The notes under the pieces: model-generated
Told to the model about the DNA's origin: nothing
Database searches by the model: none
What the model saw: only the letters and a program-made list of their open reading frames with translations
From: Corallococcus silvisoli
Lineage (GTDB): Bacteria; Myxococcota; Myxococcia; Myxococcales; Myxococcaceae
Reading direction: 5' to 3'
Assembly: GCF_009909145.1 (NCBI RefSeq)
Contig: NZ_JAAAPJ010000009.1
Span: 62,001-126,000, forward strand
DNA: 64,000 bases
Made by a program: the position numbers and the translations under genes
Shown here: positions 24,947 to 35,000 of the stretch, in pieces
Position numbering within the stretch: the first letter of the stretch is position 1
Layout: the number at the start of each line of letters is the position of its first letter

Positions 24947-26295
24947 GACGGAGCGGACACCGCCGGCTGGAGCGGACGGGCCACGTAGCGCAATAGCACG
25001 TAGCCCACCACGGCGGAGAGCAGCGAGCCCGTCAGGATGCCCAGCTTCGCCTCCGCCAGCAGGGACGGCTGTCCGGCGAAGGCCAGTCCGCCCACGAAGA
25101 GGGCCACCGTGAAGCCGATGCCGGCCACCACCGACACGCCGTGCAGCTGCGCGAGGCTCGCCCCGGCGGGCAGCGGGGACACGCCCGCCTTCACCGCCGC
25201 CCAGGTGAACAGGAAGATGCCCACCTGCTTGCCCACGAAGAGGCCGGTGATGATGCCCAGCGACAGGGGCTTGAGCAGGTCGGACGGCGACATGCCGGAC
25301 ACGTCCACGCCGGAGTTGGCCAGCGCGAACAGCGGCACGATGCCGTACGCCACGTAGCCGTGCCACAGGTGCACGAAGCGGTTGAGCGGCGGCTCGATGT
25401 CCTCCAGCGCCTCCTCGATGTGGAGCAGCTGCGCGGCGCGCTCACCCTCGTCGTCCGGCTGGGACACGAGCCCGCGGATGTACTCCGCCAGCTCCTCCAG
25501 CACCTCGCGCCCCGGCCGGGTGGGCAGCGCCGGGATGGCGAGGCCCAGCACCACGCCGGACAGCGTGGCGTGGATGCCGCCGTGGTGCATGGCGTACCAG
25601 AGCCCCAGCCCCACCAGCGCGTACGCCAGCCCGTTGCGCACGTAGAAGCGGTTGAGCCCCCAGAGGACCGCCGCCAGCCCCGCGGCGACCGCCAGCCATT
25701 CGACGTGGAGGCCTGTGCCATAGAAGAGCGCGATGACCAGGATGCCGCCGATGTCGTCGAAGATGGCGAGCGCGGTGAGGAACACCACCAGCCCATGACC
25801 CACGCGGGCCTTCACCAGCGTGAGGCAGCCAATGGCGAACGCGATGTCGGTGGCCATGGGGATGGCCCAGCCCCCTTGCGCGGGCGTGCCGTGGGTGAAG
25901 GCCACGTAGAGCAGGGCGGGCACCACCATGCCCCCCAGCGCGGCGATGAGGGGCAGGAGCGCGCGGGAGAAGGTGCGCAGCTCCCCCGAGGACAGCTCGC
26001 GCTTGATCTCCATCCCCACGAGGAAGAAGAAGAGCGTCATCAGGCCGTCGTTGATGAACTCGCGGAAGGTGAAGTGCCCGCCGTGGCCCACGATCTCCAG
26101 GCGCAGGGGCGCGTCGAACACCGCGGCGTAGGTGGCCCCCCAGGGGGAGTTGGCCCACGCGAGCGCGGCCACCGCGCACAGGGCCAGCAGGATGCCGCTG
26201 CTGGCCTCCAGCCGGAAGAAGGCCTGCACCGGCGCGAGCGCGACCTTGAACAGGGCGGGGACGGGAGGACGGTTCATGTTGGAGGAGGTCGCCAT
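24943..26295 (-). CDS. nhaA: NhaA-type Na+/H+ antiporter
   Basis: This 450-residue inner-membrane antiporter exchanges two protons for one sodium ion. It has the NhaA pattern: N-terminal TM1, the REFINDGLMTLFFFLVGMEIKREL segment, IPMATDIAFAIG, and the cation-binding aspartate pair in ALAIFDDIGGILVIALFY. An extra hydrophilic loop of about 45 residues (SQPDDEGERAAQLLHIEEAL...) between TM segments makes it longer than E. coli NhaA, as in many NhaA homologues. I list ATG 26295; ATG 26277 is also possible. It diverges from mutS and is coupled to ubiB downstream. Confidence 0.92.
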   Translation of the reverse strand: MATSSNMNRPPVPALFKVALAPVQAFFRLEASSGILLALCAVAALAWANSPWGATYAAVFDAPLRLEIVGHGGHFTFREFINDGLMTLFFFLVGMEIKRELSSGELRTFSRALLPLIAALGGMVVPALLYVAFTHGTPAQGGWAIPMATDIAFAIGCLTLVKARVGHGLVVFLTALAIFDDIGGILVIALFYGTGLHVEWLAVAAGLAAVLWGLNRFYVRNGLAYALVGLGLWYAMHHGGIHATLSGVVLGLAIPALPTRPGREVLEELAEYIRGLVSQPDDEGERAAQLLHIEEALEDIEPPLNRFVHLWHGYVAYGIVPLFALANSGVDVSGMSPSDLLKPLSLGIITGLFVGKQVGIFLFTWAAVKAGVSPLPAGASLAQLHGVSVVAGIGFTVALFVGGLAFAGQPSLLAEAKLGILTGSLLSAVVGYVLLRYVARPLQPAVSAPS

Positions 26296-26446
26296 GTCGG
26301 CGGGCAGCCTGCCGGGGGCCGGGGGGGCTGCAAACCGTTTTCGGAAAGGGCCCTGCCGAAATGTCGGACAGCGGTGGTAGGCATACGCGGTGGGTAGGGG
26401 CACCGGTTCGTTGATCCGGCTGGAAGCCCATGCGAGAAGGTCGGGG

Positions 26447-29221
26447 ATGTCGGTGACGCAGCAGACGAAGACAGGCAAGGCAGCGGCGGTGGTGCTGCCC
26501 GAGGAAGAGACGACGCCGGACGTCGGGACGGGTGAGGCGCCCGCGGGTGCGCGGGAGATCGCCTCCCTGACGCCGATGATGCGCCAGTACCTGGAGGTGA
26601 AGGCGCTCCATCCGGACACGGTGCTCTTCTTCCGGTTGGGTGACTTCTACGAGATGTTCTTCGAGGACGCGGTGAAGGCCTCGGAGCTCCTGCAGATCAC
26701 CCTGACGGCGAGGGCCAAGGGCTCGGACAAGATCCCGATGTGCGGGGTGCCGTACCACTCGTCGCGCCGGTACATCGCGAAGCTGGTGGAGCACGGCCTG
26801 AAGGTGGCCATCTGCGAGCAGGTGACGGAGCCGGGCGCGGGGCCGGGCATCGTGCAGCGCGAGGTGACGCGGGTCATCACGCCCGGCATGGTGCTGGACG
26901 ACGAGGTGCTGGAGCCGCAGGCCAGCAACTTCCTGGCGGCCGTGTGCTGGAGCGAGGCGGGCTTCGGCGCGGCGCTGCTGGAGGCGTCCACCGGCGAGTT
27001 CTACACCTTCGAGGCGCAGGGGCTGTCGGAGCTGGTGGAGGGCCTGTCGCGCGTGGAGCCGCGGGAGCTGCTGGTGCCGCAGGGCCAGCGCGACGCGCCG
27101 GAGGTGGTGCAGGTGTGCCAGCGGCTGTCGCGCGCGCCGGCGGTGGCGGAGAGCGAGGGCGCGGCCTTCGAGCACACCCGGGCGTCCGCCTTCCTGCGCT
27201 CGCACTTCAACGTGCAGTCGCTGTCCGCGTTCGGATTGGACGGCTCGCCGCTGGCCACCGGGGCGGCGGGGGCGGCGCTGCGCTACCTGAAGGACACGCA
27301 GAAGACGGCGGCGGCGCACGTGGACCGGCTGTCGCGTCAGGAGCGCACGGGCTGCCTGGTGATGGACGAGTCCTCGCGGGGCAACCTGGAGGTGCTCAAG
27401 AGCCTGCGCGACGGCGGCCGGAAGGGCTCGCTGCTGGGCGTGTTGGACCGCACCGCCACCGGCCTGGGCGCGCGCAAGCTGGCGCGCTGGCTGTCCGCGC
27501 CGCTGTACTCGCTGCCGGAGATCCACGCGCGGCTGGACGCGGTGGAGGAGCTGTCCGGCAAGAGCGTGTACCGCGAGGAGCTGGTGGCCACGCTCAAGGA
27601 GGTGGGCGACCTGGAGCGGCTGTGCGGCCGGCTGTCGCTGGGCGCGGGCAACGCGAGGGACCTGCGTGCGCTGGGGCTGTCCCTGGCGCAGCTGCCGAGG
27701 CTGGGCGCGGCGCTCGCGCGGTGCGACGCGGCGCTGCTCCAGTCGCTGTCCGGGCCGCTGGGCGCGCTGCCGGAGCTGGCGGACCTGCTGATGCGGGCGG
27801 TGACGGACGAGCCGCCGGTGGTCATCCGCGAGGGCGGCTTCATCCGGCCGGGCTTCCACGCGGAGCTGGACGACCTGGTGGCGCTGTCCACGACCGGCAA
27901 GGACTACCTGCTCAAGCTGGAGCAGCGGGAGAAGGACCGCACGGGAATCGGGTCGCTGAAGATCCGCTACAACAAGGTCTTCGGGTACTACCTGGAGGTG
28001 ACGAAGGCGAACCTGCACGCGGTGCCCAAGGACTACATCCGCAAGCAGACGACGGTGGGCGCGGAGCGCTTCGTCACGGAGGAGCTGAAGGAGTACGAGG
28101 AGAAGGTGCTCACGGCGGAGGAGCGCCGCGTGGTGCTGGAGCTCCAGCTCTTCGAGGAGCTGCGGGCGAAGGTCATCGCGGCGGCGCCGGGCATCCGCTC
28201 CGCGGCGGAGGCGGTGGCCACGGCGGACGCGCTGGTGTCCTTCGCGCGGTGCGCGGCGGAGTACGGCTACACGCGGCCCCAGGTGGACGCGAGCGAGGGG
28301 CTGAGCATCACCGGCGGCCGGCACCCGGTGGTGGAGCGGATGCTGGGCGCGGGTGAGTCGTTCGTGCCCAACGACGTGCGCCTGGATCCCGAGGACGCGC
28401 AGCTGCTGGTCATCACCGGCCCGAACATGGCGGGCAAGAGCACGGTGATGCGGCAGGTGGCGCTGACGGCGCTGATGGCGCAGGCGGGCTCGTTCGTGCC
28501 GGCGAAGGCGGCGCGCATCGGCCTGTGCGACCGGATCTTCACGCGCGTGGGCGCGGCGGACAACCTGGCGCGCGGGCAGTCCACGTTCATGGTGGAGATG
28601 ACGGAGACCAGCCACATCCTCCACCACGCCACGCGCAAGAGCCTGGTCATCCTGGATGAGATTGGCCGTGGCACGTCCACGTTCGACGGCCTCTCCATCG
28701 CGTGGGCGGTGGCGGAGCACATCCACGACAAGGTGGGCGCGCGGTCGCTCTTCGCCACGCACTACCACGAGCTGGTGGACCTGGCGCGCGAGCGGCCCCG
28801 GGTGAAGAACCTGTGCGTCGCGGTGAAGGAGCAGGGCGGCAAGGTCATCTTCCTGCGCAAGCTGGTGCCCGGCGGGGCCAGCCGCTCCTACGGCATCGAG
28901 GTCGCGAAGCTGGCCGGCCTGCCGCCGGAGGTGGTGTCGCGGGCCCGCGAGCTGCTCCAGAACCTGGAGTCGGGCGAGCTGGACGACGCGGGCCGTCCCC
29001 GGGTGGCGGTGCGCTCCACCAAGCGCGCGCCCTCGAACGCGGGGCAGCTGGGGTTGTTCGGGGCCGCGCCGCCGCAGGCTCCGGTGGCCGCCGCCCCCGC
29101 GACACCTCCCGCGCACGCGGAGGTCCTTGAAGCATTGAGAAATGCTTCCATTGATCGCATGACGCCGCTGGATGCGCTCAACCTGCTGGCGAAGTTGAAG
29201 CAGGAGCTGAGCTCTTCCTGA
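26447..29221 (+). CDS. mutS: DNA mismatch repair ATPase MutS
   Basis: This 924-residue mismatch-recognition ATPase includes the N-terminal mismatch-binding domain with FRLGDFYEMFFEDA (the Phe-x-Glu family element), connector, lever and clamp domains, then the ATPase. That part carries Walker A GPNMAGKST, Walker B VILDEIGRGTSTFDGLS and the FATHYHEL element. The C-terminus ends with a dimerisation/MutL-type tail after a Pro/Ala linker. I chose ATG 26447 because AGAAGG lies just upstream; an upstream GTG 26390 would add residues not typical for the family. It acts with MutL in post-replication repair. The 152-bp gap to nhaA holds both promoters. Confidence 0.95.
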   Translation: MSVTQQTKTGKAAAVVLPEEETTPDVGTGEAPAGAREIASLTPMMRQYLEVKALHPDTVLFFRLGDFYEMFFEDAVKASELLQITLTARAKGSDKIPMCGVPYHSSRRYIAKLVEHGLKVAICEQVTEPGAGPGIVQREVTRVITPGMVLDDEVLEPQASNFLAAVCWSEAGFGAALLEASTGEFYTFEAQGLSELVEGLSRVEPRELLVPQGQRDAPEVVQVCQRLSRAPAVAESEGAAFEHTRASAFLRSHFNVQSLSAFGLDGSPLATGAAGAALRYLKDTQKTAAAHVDRLSRQERTGCLVMDESSRGNLEVLKSLRDGGRKGSLLGVLDRTATGLGARKLARWLSAPLYSLPEIHARLDAVEELSGKSVYREELVATLKEVGDLERLCGRLSLGAGNARDLRALGLSLAQLPRLGAALARCDAALLQSLSGPLGALPELADLLMRAVTDEPPVVIREGGFIRPGFHAELDDLVALSTTGKDYLLKLEQREKDRTGIGSLKIRYNKVFGYYLEVTKANLHAVPKDYIRKQTTVGAERFVTEELKEYEEKVLTAEERRVVLELQLFEELRAKVIAAAPGIRSAAEAVATADALVSFARCAAEYGYTRPQVDASEGLSITGGRHPVVERMLGAGESFVPNDVRLDPEDAQLLVITGPNMAGKSTVMRQVALTALMAQAGSFVPAKAARIGLCDRIFTRVGAADNLARGQSTFMVEMTETSHILHHATRKSLVILDEIGRGTSTFDGLSIAWAVAEHIHDKVGARSLFATHYHELVDLARERPRVKNLCVAVKEQGGKVIFLRKLVPGGASRSYGIEVAKLAGLPPEVVSRARELLQNLESGELDDAGRPRVAVRSTKRAPSNAGQLGLFGAAPPQAPVAAAPATPPAHAEVLEALRNASIDRMTPLDALNLLAKLKQELSSS

Positions 29222-29329
29222 ATACACATTGAGTCCGCCCTGCCCGTGAGACGAGAGCCATGGGGCCCTGGACGCGGCGAAGCGCCCCAAGCTGGAGGTG
29301 TCGTCCTCGCCGGAGTCCACGCCCGGGAG

Positions 29330-29362
29330 CGTGGCCTTCGCTTCGTGGCCTCCGCTTCGTGG
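29330..29362. repeat. Short 14-bp tandem repeat
   Basis: CGTGGCCTTCGCTT (29330-29343) is repeated with one change at 29344-29357, and CGTGG follows. It lies in the 199-bp gap between mutS and the DUF3592 gene and is probably a slippage product. Confidence 0.5.
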
Positions 29363-29420
29363 GGACGGCGGGGCGCGAATGAAGCGCGCGTCGCGGGGGT
29401 GAAGTAGGCTTCATGCCCGC

Positions 29421-30188
29421 ATGCAGCTCGCCATCCCCCATGCCCCTCGCCGCGTCCGCCTCGCCCAGGTTCCGGGGGCGATGGCGCGGCTCGCGCGAGG
29501 GGTGCTGTTGGGCCTGGCGGTGATGGCGCTGCTGGGCCTGGGCGCGGGCTTCGTGGGGCGCTACTTCGTGGAGGAGCAGCGCTTCGCGGCCCGCGCGGAG
29601 CTGGTGGAGGCGCTGGTGGACCGCAGCCACCTGCCGCCTCCGAACGCGCCCGAGGACGCCGACGGCACGCTGGACGTGCTCTACACGTTCGCGGACGTGG
29701 AGCACTCGGTGGCGGGGGTGCGCACGCACCTGGACACCGCGGCGTCCCTGGGGCATGGCGAGCGGGTGATGCTGCTGGTGGATCCGTCGCAGCCGGGGCG
29801 CCCCCGCGAGGCGGCCCACGCGAGGGCCCGGGCGGCCCGGGTGGGGTGGCTGCCCTGGGGCCTGGGCCTGGGCGCGCTGGTGGCGCTGGCCGGCTTCGCC
29901 TGGGAGGTCCGGCGGCTGTGGCGCCGGGAGGTGGTCCCGCTGCGGCTGGGCGCGCTGGTGTGGCTCACGCCGGACGACGGGTTCCTGCCGGAAGGGAAGG
30001 GCGAGGCGGAGTTCCCCGGGCACTTCTTCCGCCAGGACGTGAAAATCGGGGTGCGGGCGCGCTGCCGCCCCCAGCGGGCCCCCGTGCGCAACGGCGGCAA
30101 GGTGCTGGCGGCGGTGGTGCCGAGCGAGCCGGGCTGGTGCCGCGTCATCGACGAGGAGCTGGCGCGGAAGCTGGGCTGGGTGCGCTGA
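29421..30188 (+). CDS. DUF3592-type two-TM membrane protein
   Basis: This 255-residue protein has one transmembrane segment at about residues 25-50 (LARGVLLGLAVMALLGLGAGFVG) and a second at about 140-160 (WLPWGLGLGALVALAGFAWEV). Between them is an extracytoplasmic beta domain with the DUF3592 pattern: YTFADVEHSVAGVRTH and a VMLLVDPSQPGRPR segment. The C-terminal part is a soluble Arg-rich domain. DUF3592 proteins have no settled function. An internal ATG at 29481 just before TM1 is an alternative start. The gene is monocistronic as far as visible, upstream of the amidase. Confidence 0.6.
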   Translation: MQLAIPHAPRRVRLAQVPGAMARLARGVLLGLAVMALLGLGAGFVGRYFVEEQRFAARAELVEALVDRSHLPPPNAPEDADGTLDVLYTFADVEHSVAGVRTHLDTAASLGHGERVMLLVDPSQPGRPREAAHARARAARVGWLPWGLGLGALVALAGFAWEVRRLWRREVVPLRLGALVWLTPDDGFLPEGKGEAEFPGHFFRQDVKIGVRARCRPQRAPVRNGGKVLAAVVPSEPGWCRVIDEELARKLGWVR

Positions 30189-30218
30189 AGGACGTCCGGG
30201 TGGGGCTGAAAAGTTGCC

Positions 30219-30244
30219 GGCCCCCGGGGGCCGTGTGACACACG
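30219..30244. promoter_or_regulatory. Adjacent palindromes upstream of the amidase gene
   Basis: The 88-bp gap before the amidase holds GGCCCCCGGGGGCC (30219-30232, perfect 14-bp palindrome), immediately followed by CGTGTG-A-CACACG (30232-30244). An AGCTAGCT palindrome lies a few bases further on. The stacked dyads suggest a regulatory site or a transcript hairpin; I see no clear -35/-10. Confidence 0.35.
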
Positions 30245-30276
30245 CCTGTAGCTAGCTGCAACGTCCGGAGGCTTTC

Positions 30277-32082
30277 ATGCGCGTACGCTTCTCCCACTTC
30301 GTGCTGCCCGTGCTGCTGCTCACGGCCTCGAGCGCCGTCGGAGCCAGCAAGCGCGACGAAGCGGAGGAGGCGTACCAGCAGGCCCGCCGCGCGTACTACG
30401 CGCTGAAGGACGACTCGGCCCGCCGCAAGCTGCGCCACCACTGGCTCAACGTGGTGCACCGCTTCGAGTCCGTGGCCAGCCGCTTCCCGAAGAGCGACCG
30501 CGCGCCGGACGCGCTCTTCACCGCGGGCGACCTGCTCCAGGAGCTGAGCCGCATCTCCTTCGTGGAGGAGGACCTTCAGTCGGCCATCACGGACTACTCG
30601 AAGCTGGTGGAGGCCCACCCGAAGCACCGGCTCGCGGACGACGCGGCGCTGGCGCTGGCGCGCATCCACGTCAACCGCCTGGACAAGCCGGAAGCCGCCC
30701 GGAAGGTCCTCACCGAGTCGCTGTCCACCAACCCCAAGGGCGACCAGAACAAGGAGATCAAGGCGCTCCTGGCCTCGCTGCCCCCGGCCACCCGGCCGAC
30801 CCCGGCCAAGCCCACGGTGAAGCCGCTGCCCCCCGTGGTGAAGGGCTCCGCGGACACCGCCGTCGCCGAGGCCACGCCACAGGACCGCTCCGCCCTGGTG
30901 GAGGCCATCACCAAGCTCGCGCGCGAGCCGTCCCCGGTGCTGCCGCGCCTGGATCCGAGCGCCCCTGCCTCCGGTCCAGGCCACACCAAGGACGCGGCCC
31001 CGGTCATCAAGGACGCGCCCACCGTCGCCGACCGGGCCCTGGACGCGAAGGATTCCGCGAAGGGCGCGGGCGACACGAAGCACACCGAGTCCGTGGCCTC
31101 CTCCCGCGGCACCCCGCCGGCGGTGAAGCCGGAGGCCCCGGCCGTGGCCGCGAAGCCGTCCGCTCCGGCGGTGGACAGCACCCCGGTGGCGACGGCGTCC
31201 CGGAGCGAGCCGAAGCCGGCCGAGCCGGAGGTCGCGGTGTCGAAGCCGCCGCGCGCGGTGGCCGTGGCGCCCATGCCGGAGGCCCCGCGCCCGGTGACGG
31301 CGCCCGTGGACGCGCAGGTGGCGCAGGCCCGGCTCAAGGCGGTGGCGAAGCAGACGCGCAACGCGGAGCTGACGCTGGCGGAGCAGCTGGGGTTGAAGGT
31401 GCGGCGCGTGGTCATCGACCCGGGCCACGGCGGCCACGACTCGGGCGCGGTGGGCAAGGCGGGGACGATGGAGAAGGACGTGGCGCTGGCCATCTCCAAG
31501 AAGGTCGCGGACGGGCTGCGGGAGAAAGGCCTGGAGGTGGTGCTCACCCGCGACGACGACACGTTCATCCGCCTGGAGGAGCGCGCGAAGCTGGCCAACG
31601 AGGCCCACGGCGACCTGTTCATCTCGGTGCATTGCAACTCGGCGGCGACGCAGAAGCTGCGCGGCATCGAGACGTATACGCTCAACACGTCCGCGGACCG
31701 CTACTCCATCCGTCTGGCCGCGCGGGAGAACGCGTCGTCCGAGAAGGGCATCAGCGACCTCCAGTTCATCCTGGCGGACCTGGCCACCAAGGCGAACACG
31801 GAGGAGTCGTCGCGGCTGGCGAACGCCGTGCAGCACAGCCTGGTGTCGGGCCTGTCGGGCCAGTACGACGGCATCAAGGACCTGGGCCACAAGGAAGCGC
31901 TGTTCTACGTGCTGCTGGGCGCGAAGATGCCGGCCATCCTGGTGGAGACGTCCTTCCTGTCGCACGCGGAGGACGAGAAGCGCCTGGCGTCCGAGCGCTT
32001 CCAGGACGAGGTGGCGAAAAACATCGTGCTGGGAGTGGAAGAGTTCCTCGGTGATCGCCGCCGCGTCGCCAAGGTAGATTGA
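30277..32082 (+). CDS. Periplasmic N-acetylmuramoyl-L-alanine amidase with TPR-like N-terminal region
   Basis: This 601-residue exported enzyme is predicted to cut the amide bond between muramic acid and the stem peptide, as AmiA/B/C do at division. It starts with a signal peptide (SSAVGAS). A helical TPR-like region spans residues 25-165, followed by a long Pro/Ala/Lys linker (165-345). The Amidase_3 domain is at about 372-595. Zinc ligands are visible as His384 (DPGHGGHD), Glu399 (TMEKD) and His452 (ISVHCNS), with catalytic Glu557 (LVETSFLSH), so it looks active. The ATG is preceded by CCGGAGG. The TPR-like region replaces the AMIN domain of E. coli AmiC. Confidence 0.92.
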   Translation: MRVRFSHFVLPVLLLTASSAVGASKRDEAEEAYQQARRAYYALKDDSARRKLRHHWLNVVHRFESVASRFPKSDRAPDALFTAGDLLQELSRISFVEEDLQSAITDYSKLVEAHPKHRLADDAALALARIHVNRLDKPEAARKVLTESLSTNPKGDQNKEIKALLASLPPATRPTPAKPTVKPLPPVVKGSADTAVAEATPQDRSALVEAITKLAREPSPVLPRLDPSAPASGPGHTKDAAPVIKDAPTVADRALDAKDSAKGAGDTKHTESVASSRGTPPAVKPEAPAVAAKPSAPAVDSTPVATASRSEPKPAEPEVAVSKPPRAVAVAPMPEAPRPVTAPVDAQVAQARLKAVAKQTRNAELTLAEQLGLKVRRVVIDPGHGGHDSGAVGKAGTMEKDVALAISKKVADGLREKGLEVVLTRDDDTFIRLEERAKLANEAHGDLFISVHCNSAATQKLRGIETYTLNTSADRYSIRLAARENASSEKGISDLQFILADLATKANTEESSRLANAVQHSLVSGLSGQYDGIKDLGHKEALFYVLLGAKMPAILVETSFLSHAEDEKRLASERFQDEVAKNIVLGVEEFLGDRRRVAKVD

Positions 32083-32098
32083 CGACCCCGTCGTCGCC

Positions 32099-35000
32099 AT
32101 GGCCGAGCAGTCCCCGCAGGATCCCAACACGCCCCCGTTCCAGACGGAGGCGGCCTTGCGCGCGTGGCTCCAGGCGGAAGGCCTGGAGCACCTGGCGCGG
32201 CTGAGCCTGGCGCTGCTCACCCCTCGAGTGGAGGCCGCGTACCTGCCGCAGGTGCGCGCCGTCATCTCCCGCCGCCGGCTGGTGGAGCTGCTGGCCCAGG
32301 ACACGCTCGACCGCTGGACCGCGGAGGTGCTGCCCACGCCGCGCATGCGGGACCTGCTGCCCAAGCTCGCCTGGCGCTACGCGGAGGACGAGCGGCAGGG
32401 AGCCATCGAGGCGCGGGCCTCCATCAACGACCGGCTCGTGCCCCCCGCCGAGGCGCGCACCCACGTCGTCCACGGGATGTTGATGGCGTGGCGCTCCCGG
32501 GTGCCCGCGGGGGTGGCGCCCCGTCCGGCGCGCGCGCTGTCGCTGGAGGCGCTGGTGGAGGAGCCGGACCTGCCGGGCTTCCGCCTCAAGGAGACGCGCA
32601 TCTCCGAGCTGCCGGTGTCCCCGCCGGGCAGCGGCTTCATCCTGCCGGACGCGCGGCTGACGTTCAGCCCCTCGGCGGTGACGGTGGACTGCACGTGCGG
32701 CGCGACGGTCTGCGTGCACCAGTTGGCGGCGGTGGACACCACGCTCGTCTGGCTGCGGCAGCGCTGGACGGAGGCGTTCGGCGAGACGCTGGAGGAGCTG
32801 GTGCGGCCGCCGTGGGCGCGCACGCTGCGCGCGCTGGAGCGGGCGGTGGAGGAGAGCCCGGGCGGGACGGGGGGCGTGGAGATCTCCTGGCGCCTGGACG
32901 TCATCGAAGGCTACGGCGTGGAGGTCGCGCCCTACGTGCACCGGCGCACGAAGAAGGGCCAGCGCACGACGGGCGCGAAGGTCGGCCGGCGCAAGCTGTT
33001 GCAGGAGTACGGCTCGCAGCTTGGCGCGGCGGACGCGCGCATCGCCGCGCTGCTGACGGACTCCGTGGCCCCGGCTTCGCGCGCGCTGCTGTTCGAGCTC
33101 ATCGACCATCCGCGCCTCTCCCTGGAGGGCACACAGGACCTGCCCGTGCGCGTCGAGCGCGAGAAGGTGGGGCTGGTCGCCGAGGACCGGGGCGGCACGG
33201 TGATGGTGAACGCGGGCGTGGACGGCACCGCGCTGCCGCCGTCCCTGCTGGAGCGCGTGCGCAAGTCGAAGCCGGAGGAGGCCGTGTTCCTCTGGGACGA
33301 GGGCGCGAACGTGCTCACCGTGCTGGACATCAGCCCGGAGATGCGCGCGCTCGCCACGGTGCTCCACCGGCACGGCAACGTGTTTCCTCCGGAGAGCCAC
33401 GGCGCGCTCCTGGAGCAGCTCTCGCGGTTCTCGCTGCGCCTGCCGGTGGCCATGCCCCGCAGCGTGATGGGCGAGTCCGTGCTCCCCCAGCAGCTCCCGG
33501 TGCTGCGGCTGGAGGGGCAGCCCGGGGGCGAGGTGCGGCTGGAGCTGCGCCTGCGCCCGCTGCCGGACGGCCCCGCGTTCCTGCCAGGCGAGGGCCCTCG
33601 CGACGTGTACGTGCGGCGCGACGCGCGCTCCTTCCACGCCGTGCGCGACTTCGGGCGCGAGCTGACGGCGGCCGCCGCGCTCCAGGCCCGGCTGCCCCTG
33701 CACACCGCGGAGCCCCAGGAGCTGCCGTTCTGCTTCCAGTTCCACAGCGCGCAGGGAGGGCTCGCGGTGCTGGCCGCGTGCGCGGAGCTGGAGCCTCGAC
33801 CCGAGCTGGAGTGGGTGGGCACCTCCATGCGGCTGGTGCCGCGCAGGGGCGCGCACGATCTGAAGGTCATCCTCCAGCGCAAGCGCGACTGGTTCGGCGT
33901 GCTGGGCGGCCTGTCGGTGGAGGGCGAGCGCGTGGAGCTGGCGCGGCTCCTGGACGCGGCCCGGCGCAAGGAGCGCTTCGTCCAGGTGGATGCGCACACG
34001 TGGGTGGAGATCGAAGCGGCGCTCCGCGAGCACCTGGAGCGGCTGTCGGATCACACCCATGCATCGCGCCACGGACTGGAGGTGGGCCCCGCGGCGGCGG
34101 AGGCCCTGGCGGGGCTGGGCGCCGCGGGCGCGGAGATCGACGCGGACGCGTCCTGGAAGTCGCTGGTCGAGCGCATCTTCGCGGCGAAGGAGCTGAAGCC
34201 CCGGGTGCCCGCGACGCTCAAGACGGAGCTGCGCGACTACCAGCTGGAGGGCTTCCGCTGGCTCACGCGGCTGGCGTCGTGGAGCGCGGGCGGGGTGCTC
34301 GCGGACGACATGGGCCTGGGCAAGACGGTGCAGGCGCTGGCGGTGCTCCTGGAGCGCGCGAAGCTGGGACCCGCGCTGGTGCTGGCGCCCACGTCGGTGG
34401 CCTTCAACTGGAGGGACGAGGCGAAGCGCTTCGCGCCGTCGCTCAAGGTGACGTTGTTCTCCGAAGCGGAGGACCGGGGGCTCACGCTGGAGCGCCTGGG
34501 GCCCCGGGACGTGCTGGTGATCAGCTACGGCCTGCTGGTGCGGGACATCGAACGGCTGTCCGCCCTGCGCTTCTCCACGCTCGTCTTCGACGAAGCCCAG
34601 ACGCTGAAGAACGCCGTCACGCAGCGCTTCCGCGCGGCGCGGGCGCTCCAGGGGGACTTCCGGTTCGCGCTGTCCGGCACGCCCCTGGAGAACCACCTGG
34701 GTGAGCTGTGGGCGCTCTTCGCCGTCGTCTTCCCGGGGCTGCTGGGAAGCCTGGAGGCGTTCCGCGCGCGCTTCGCCGCGCCCATCGAGAAGCAGGTGGA
34801 CCCGACCGCCGCGCCCGCGCTGGCCCGGGTCCTCCAGCCGTTCCTCTTGCGCCGCACGAAGGCCCAGGTGGAGGCCCAGCTCCCGCCGCGCACGGACGTG
34901 CATGTGCCCGTCGTGCTGTCCCCGCAGGAGTGGACGCTCTACGAGGACGCGCGCCTGGCGGCCCTGTCGGACCTGGAGACGCGCAGGGAGAAGATGAAGG

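Noticed and set aside
26296..26446. Specific promoters in the nhaA-mutS gap
   Set aside because: Promoters must exist here, but no -35/-10 pair stood out enough to place.
25442..29320. Leftward open frame of nearly 1300 codons across mutS and nhaA
   Set aside because: Antisense shadow of mutS joined to an out-of-frame reading of nhaA; the composition is low complexity and both true genes have full motifs.
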